Positions 5,121 through 8,323 of a stretch of 8,323 nt of DNA are shown piece by piece. The stretch is from an uncultured Caulobacteraceae bacterium. Its GTDB lineage: Bacteria > Pseudomonadota > Alphaproteobacteria > Caulobacterales > Caulobacteraceae. Position numbers and translations under genes: made by a program. The notes below the pieces were generated by a model. That model saw only the letters and a program-made list of their open reading frames with translations. It was not told where the DNA came from and did no database searches. The stretch lies in assembly GCA_903884915.1 (NCBI GenBank), contig CAISGS010000197.1, positions 1 through 8,323 on the forward strand. Reading direction: 5' to 3'. Position 1 is the first letter of the stretch. Every line of letters begins with the position of its first letter.

Positions 5121-6476
5121 ATGTATGCACCGGTCATTCTTCAGTCCGAATGGCAAGAGCCGGCGTCGATTTTGGCCGGCCTCGCTCATGAGGACTATTG
5201 CGTAGGGCTGATCTCGGACGGTTCGGTCGAACGCGGTCGCTGGTCCTATGTGGCCGCGCGACCGGACGAGGTCTTGACGGTCTATCCTGAAAACGGCCTT
5301 GACCCCTTTTCGGCGCTCTCAACCTTGATCGGGGCGGGCCTTGGCATGGCGCCAGCGATAGATCCTGACCTTCCGCCCTTTCAAGGGGGCGTGATCGGTC
5401 TTGCCAGCTATGAGCTCGGCGCGAGGTCAGAGCCTGTGAATTTGGCCCGGTCGCAGGGGTGGGCCGATCTGGTCTGTGCGCGCTATTGCAGCCTCTTGGC
5501 CTTCGATCATATTCATCGAAAGCTGTTCGCGATCGGATGCGGATCCAATGGCCTTGAAGCGGCTGACCTGGCATTGAGTTGGCTGACCTTGCCCAGACCG
5601 CCTATCTTTCAAGGGCGATTGGCGCAGGGCTTTGAAGCGGTAGCCAGCCATGGCGTCTATGAAGCCAATGTGGCCACGGTCGTAAAGAAGATTGAGGCGG
5701 GTGAGATTTTTCAGGCCAATATCGCTCAGTCTTGGCGGGGGCGGCTGGATTCCGGTGCGACCCCCGCAGACCTGATCGACCGGCTGATTGCCGCCAGCCC
5801 CGCGCCCTTTGCCGGCTATGTGAAGCTGCCCGGCCGCGCGGTGGTGTCCAATTCTCCGGAGCGGTTCATCCGCATTCAGGCGGGCTCCCCGCGTTTGGCG
5901 CAGACCCGGCCGATTAAGGGCACCGCTCCGCGGGGTGTCGATGCCCCCAGCGACCAAGCTCTGGCTGAGACCTTGCGGGCCAGCATCAAGGATCGCGCCG
6001 AAAATCTGATGATCGTCGATTTGATGCGTAATGATCTGGCGCGGGTCTGTGTGCCCGGGACGGTACGCACACCCCAGCTGTTTGAGGTCGAGACCTTTAC
6101 CAATGTCCATCATCTCGTCTCGACGGTGGTGGGTGAGCTTATCGCTGGCCTTGATGCCGGTGAGGTTCTGCGCGCCACCTACCCGCCCGGCTCCATTTCG
6201 GGCGCGCCGAAGGTTCAGGCCATGAGGGTCATTTCTCAGCTCGAGCCGCCGCGTGGTCCCTATTGCGGGGTCCTGTTCTGGGTCGGGTTTGATGGCGGCT
6301 TTGACTCCAGCGTTTTGATTCGAACCGTGGCCTTGGTTCAGGATGCTGAGGGTTGGTCATTCGAAGTGCGGGCCGGGGCAGGGATTGTCGCCGACAGTGA
6401 CCCGGCGTCTGAGCGCTTGGAAACCGAGCATAAGATCTCTGCCATTCGGGCAGCCCTGTCGGGAGATGAAAGATGA
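5121..6476 (+). CDS. pabB: aminodeoxychorismate synthase component I
   Basis: PabB converts chorismate and ammonia (delivered by PabA from glutamine) to 4-amino-4-deoxychorismate, the first step of p-aminobenzoate and folate synthesis in the cytoplasm. The 451-residue length equals the E. coli protein and there is no fused glutaminase or lyase domain. The N-terminal domain has RWSYVAARP (40-48) and PFQGGVIGLASYELG (86-100). The chorismate-binding domain runs from about 170 to the end: FQANIAQSW (197-205), SNSPERFI (243-250), TRPIKGTAPRG (262-272), DLMRNDLARV (300-309), GSISGAPK (357-364) and RAGAGIVADSDP (417-428). Lys266 in PIKGT is decisive: anthranilate synthase (TrpE) has Ala there (PIAGT), while PabB uses this Lys as nucleophile. 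The ribosome site is weak (AGAG near 5110-5113). Its TGA overlaps the pabC ATG, implying translational coupling. PabA is not in the window. Confidence 0.95.
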   Translation: MYAPVILQSEWQEPASILAGLAHEDYCVGLISDGSVERGRWSYVAARPDEVLTVYPENGLDPFSALSTLIGAGLGMAPAIDPDLPPFQGGVIGLASYELGARSEPVNLARSQGWADLVCARYCSLLAFDHIHRKLFAIGCGSNGLEAADLALSWLTLPRPPIFQGRLAQGFEAVASHGVYEANVATVVKKIEAGEIFQANIAQSWRGRLDSGATPADLIDRLIAASPAPFAGYVKLPGRAVVSNSPERFIRIQAGSPRLAQTRPIKGTAPRGVDAPSDQALAETLRASIKDRAENLMIVDLMRNDLARVCVPGTVRTPQLFEVETFTNVHHLVSTVVGELIAGLDAGEVLRATYPPGSISGAPKVQAMRVISQLEPPRGPYCGVLFWVGFDGGFDSSVLIRTVALVQDAEGWSFEVRAGAGIVADSDPASERLETEHKISAIRAALSGDER

Positions 6477-7252
6477 TCGTAATTGATCCTACCGATCGCG
6501 GTCTCTTGCTGGGTGATGGTCTGTTCGAGACGCTTCTGGCCTTGGATGGCAAGGTCCAGAGGCCTCTCGCCCATCTGGCGCGCATGGGGCTAGGCTGCGC
6601 CGCCCTCGGTCTGCCCGCGCCCGATCAGGATGAGGCCATGAGGGTGATGGCCGACGCGCTTGCCACGTCAGGTTTGACCCATGGGCGAGCGGCGGTGCGG
6701 CTCAACTGGACGGCAGGCAGCGGTGGCCGTGGTCTGAACCGGCCGCTGACCCTCGAGCTTCGCCTGTGGGCAACCGCGGCGGCCAGCCTAAAGCCAGACC
6801 ATCCTGCACGGCTCATGCTCGCCAGCGTGCGCCGCAACGCGACCTCGGTTACGGCCCATCATAAGACCCTCGCCTATCTGGACAATGTCATGGCGCGGCG
6901 AGAGGCCCTCGCGGTCGGTGCCAATGAGGCCGTCATGCTCAATCAAGATGGCGATCTGGCCTGCGCCGCCGCCTCCAACCTGTTCTGGATAGAAGACACG
7001 CAGCTTCTTACCCCCGACCTCTCCTGCGGTGTCTTGGCAGGAACAGAGCGGGCGCGGGTCCTTGCGGCGGCGGCTGAGGCGGGGATTGAGGCGCGCTCTG
7101 TCCACGCCTCTGCGGATATTCTGCAGAAGGCCGACGGCATCTTCCTGACCAACAGTCTGAATGGGCTTTGGCCGGTGAGCCATTGGCAAGGCACTGCTGT
7201 GAAGACGAGCCCCGATGCCCTTAGGATTATGACAGTCTTGGGCGGTCCTTAA
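6473..7252 (+). CDS. pabC: aminodeoxychorismate lyase (class IV PLP enzyme)
   Basis: PabC splits 4-amino-4-deoxychorismate into p-aminobenzoate and pyruvate, the step after PabB. This 259-residue protein is a fold-type-IV PLP enzyme: DRGLLLGDGLFET (8-20) is the typical N-terminal motif and the Schiff-base lysine is Lys131 in HHKTLAYLDNVMARREA. The PLP-binding segment is DGDLACAAASNLFW (159-172), and LSCGVLAGTERARVL (183-197) follows. In the family a Glu contacting the pyridine nitrogen precedes the SNLF-type motif; here the aligned residue is Cys164. The genetic context (ATGA overlap with pabB, bases 6473-6476) strongly favours PabC over a branched-chain or D-amino-acid aminotransferase, which share the fold. 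The ATG is set by this overlap; no separate ribosome site is needed. The TAA interlocks with the stop of the convergent cyclophilin gene at 7249-7252. Confidence 0.9.
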   Translation: MIVIDPTDRGLLLGDGLFETLLALDGKVQRPLAHLARMGLGCAALGLPAPDQDEAMRVMADALATSGLTHGRAAVRLNWTAGSGGRGLNRPLTLELRLWATAAASLKPDHPARLMLASVRRNATSVTAHHKTLAYLDNVMARREALAVGANEAVMLNQDGDLACAAASNLFWIEDTQLLTPDLSCGVLAGTERARVLAAAAEAGIEARSVHASADILQKADGIFLTNSLNGLWPVSHWQGTAVKTSPDALRIMTVLGGP

Positions 7253-8070
7253 GGGCTGACCCGAACCGGTACCGTAATATCGCAGACCGAAAAGTCAGCA
7301 CCCTTGGCCAAGCGGGCCTTGCTGATCAGTCTTGTCCAGATCGGGCTACTTGGCGTCGGCAAGCTAATGCGGCGTTGCTGGGCCTTGGGCAGGTCGGCCA
7401 TGAGGCGCACCGTCTCCATCCGATCCGGGTCCTGAACCGGTTCGCCGGTCTTGAGCGCCCGCACGACCGGTAGGCCCACAACCACCCGGCCCCAAACCGT
7501 GTAGCGTTTGTCGAGCGCCGGATAGGCCTGACGCATCAGGAAGAACTCGCTGTTGGCGCTGTTTTCCTCATCATTGCGACCGGCCCCGACCACGCCGGGA
7601 CAATAGAGGCCCCAGGCCGATGCCTTGTGATCGCCGGTCCATGCCATCACCCGGTTCGGCTGGGTCTGGACGGGAACAGAGCCCATAAATCCCGTCACCG
7701 CGCCGGTCGGCTGGGCCGCCACGACGAGCGGCTGATCGACGCTGCGCCGGAAGGTGAACTCCGCCTTGAGGTCGGGATAGGCCGAGCGGCCATCATCCTG
7801 ATTGGTCGGATCACCGGTCTGGGCCATGAAGCCATCAATGACCCTGTGAAAGTGCAGCCCGTCATAGAAGCCTTCGCGTGTCAGCTTCCGGACCCGCGCG
7901 ACATGGGCCGGTGCCATATCGGGGCGCAACTCAACAATGATCCGCCCCTTGGTGCTGTCGATGACCAGCAGATTTTCCGCCGCGATGGGCTGCCAAGCGG
8001 GCGCTGCCTGCGCGCCGCCGAGGCTGAGAATGGAGAAGCCGACGGCCAGACCAAACCTCTTACGCGCCAT
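7249..8070 (-). CDS. exported cyclophilin-type peptidyl-prolyl cis-trans isomerase
   Basis: Cyclophilins catalyse cis-trans isomerisation of X-Pro bonds; this one is predicted periplasmic. The N-terminus MARKRFGLAV is basic then hydrophobic and ends in an AQAAPA signal-peptidase site, giving cleavage near residue 22 or 25. I prefer the ATG at 8070 (273 residues), because GGGGAG lies 7 nt upstream; the ATG at 8085 would add five residues and has no ribosome site. The catalytic core is GFYDGLHFHRVIDGFMAQTG (67-86), with Arg76 and Gln84 in the positions of CypA Arg55 and Gln63, and later NSANSEFFLMRQ (170-181) and KRYTVWGRVVVGLPVVRAL (188-206). Compared with a minimal bacterial cyclophilin (about 165-190 residues) there is an insertion at roughly 100-168 and a basic tail from about 228 to 273, both of unknown role. 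It lies 24 nt behind the enoyl-CoA hydratase stop and may share its transcript. Confidence is high for the family, lower for location and start. Confidence 0.9.
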   Translation of the reverse strand: MARKRFGLAVGFSILSLGGAQAAPAWQPIAAENLLVIDSTKGRIIVELRPDMAPAHVARVRKLTREGFYDGLHFHRVIDGFMAQTGDPTNQDDGRSAYPDLKAEFTFRRSVDQPLVVAAQPTGAVTGFMGSVPVQTQPNRVMAWTGDHKASAWGLYCPGVVGAGRNDEENSANSEFFLMRQAYPALDKRYTVWGRVVVGLPVVRALKTGEPVQDPDRMETVRLMADLPKAQQRRISLPTPSSPIWTRLISKARLAKGADFSVCDITVPVRVSP

Positions 8071-8094
8071 TGGCTTGCTCCCCATCGATTGGTG

Positions 8095-8323
8095 CTAGCG
8101 ACCGGTAAAGACCGGTTTGCGCTTTTCGACAAAGGCGGCCATGCCTTCTTTTTGGTCCTCGAAGGCGAAGAGGGAGTGGAAGAGGCGCCGTTCCAGCATG
8201 ACGCCCTGTGACAGGGGCGTCTCATAGGCGGCATTGACCATCTCCTTGGTCAGCTTGACCGCATTGGGCGACAGGGCGGCGATCTTTTTGGCGGCGGTCA
8301 TGGCCGTGTCGATCAACTCGGCC
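8095..8323 (-). CDS. enoyl-CoA hydratase/isomerase, C-terminal part (5' end outside window)
   Basis: The last 76 codons or so of a crotonase-family protein, reading from the right edge leftward to a TAG at 8095-8097. The frame is open to the edge, so the TTG at 8316 is an internal Leu codon, not a start. The segment AALSPNAVKLTKEMVNAAYE is the usual C-terminal helix after the catalytic core, and FEDQKEGMAAFVEKRKPVF near the end is the classic closing motif of short-chain enoyl-CoA hydratases. Such enzymes add water across 2-enoyl-CoA in beta-oxidation or related CoA pathways. The catalytic Glu residues and oxyanion-hole glycine lie outside the window, so hydratase and isomerase cannot be told apart with certainty. 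The family's length (about 260 residues) implies roughly 70 percent of the gene is missing here. Confidence 0.9.
   Translation of the reverse strand, partial: AELIDTAMTAAKKIAALSPNAVKLTKEMVNAAYETPLSQGVMLERRLFHSLFAFEDQKEGMAAFVEKRKPVFTGR

Noticed and set aside
5427..6113. 228-codon frame on the minus strand inside pabB
   Set aside because: It is antisense to the conserved PabB core, has no ribosome site and no recognisable motifs.
5121..6476. Anthranilate synthase component I (TrpE) as the identity of this gene
   Set aside because: The PIKGT motif has the PabB-specific lysine instead of the TrpE alanine, and the next, overlapping gene is a class IV PLP enzyme of PabC type.
7627..8211. 194-codon frame on the plus strand opposite the cyclophilin and hydratase genes
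   Set aside because: It spans two real antisense genes and their junction and has no recognisable protein features.
8314..8316. TTG at the right edge as the start of a 73-residue protein
   Set aside because: The frame remains open through to the window end and the sequence is plainly the C-terminus of an enoyl-CoA hydratase.
1..8323. CRISPR arrays, tRNA/rRNA genes, insertion sequences, integrase or toxin-antitoxin modules
   Set aside because: No regularly spaced repeats, cloverleaf-like sequence, transposase or integrase motifs, or small paired genes were seen anywhere in the window.

Overview
The window is GC-rich (roughly 60 percent by eye), tightly packed chromosomal DNA. Its proteins look alphaproteobacterial. 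A Caulobacterales-like host is my best guess, from the general look of the PabB, PabC and cyclophilin sequences, but nothing here proves the genus. I see no phage, transposon, plasmid, CRISPR, tRNA or rRNA signature. This is an ordinary core/metabolic region, and I did not find a clear new multi-gene system.

Layout from left to right: (1) the C-terminal part of AMP nucleosidase (+), cut by the window edge; (2) an alpha/beta hydrolase (-), convergent with it; (3) an MptpB-type tyrosine/lipid phosphatase (+), divergent from the hydrolase across a 76-nt promoter gap; (4) a 134-nt intergenic stretch full of inverted repeats, with a strong hairpin whose U-tract points to the minus strand and a possible tiny minus-strand reading frame; (5) an alanine/serine--glyoxylate-type class V aminotransferase (+), broken by one extra base in a G5C4 run just after the PLP lysine; (6) a UMF1/Atg22-like major-facilitator transporter (+) with a strong Shine-Dalgarno; (7) pabB and pabC (+), overlapping by ATGA, which together turn chorismate plus amino nitrogen into p-aminobenzoate for folate; (8) on the minus strand, the C-terminal part of an enoyl-CoA hydratase followed by an exported cyclophilin-type peptidyl-prolyl isomerase whose stop codon interlocks with that of pabC.

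The only clear pathway unit is pabB-pabC; the glutaminase partner PabA is not in the window. The transporter may be co-transcribed with pabB (49-nt gap holding a 9-bp hairpin), but nothing ties it to folate. The enoyl-CoA hydratase and cyclophilin probably share a transcript by spacing only.

Most worth a second look: the aminotransferase frameshift (error, mutation or recoding), the structured 2225-2358 gap with its minus-strand terminator and mini-ORF, the Glu-to-Cys change at the expected PLP-N1 contact in PabC, and the shared TTAA double stop between pabC and the cyclophilin gene.
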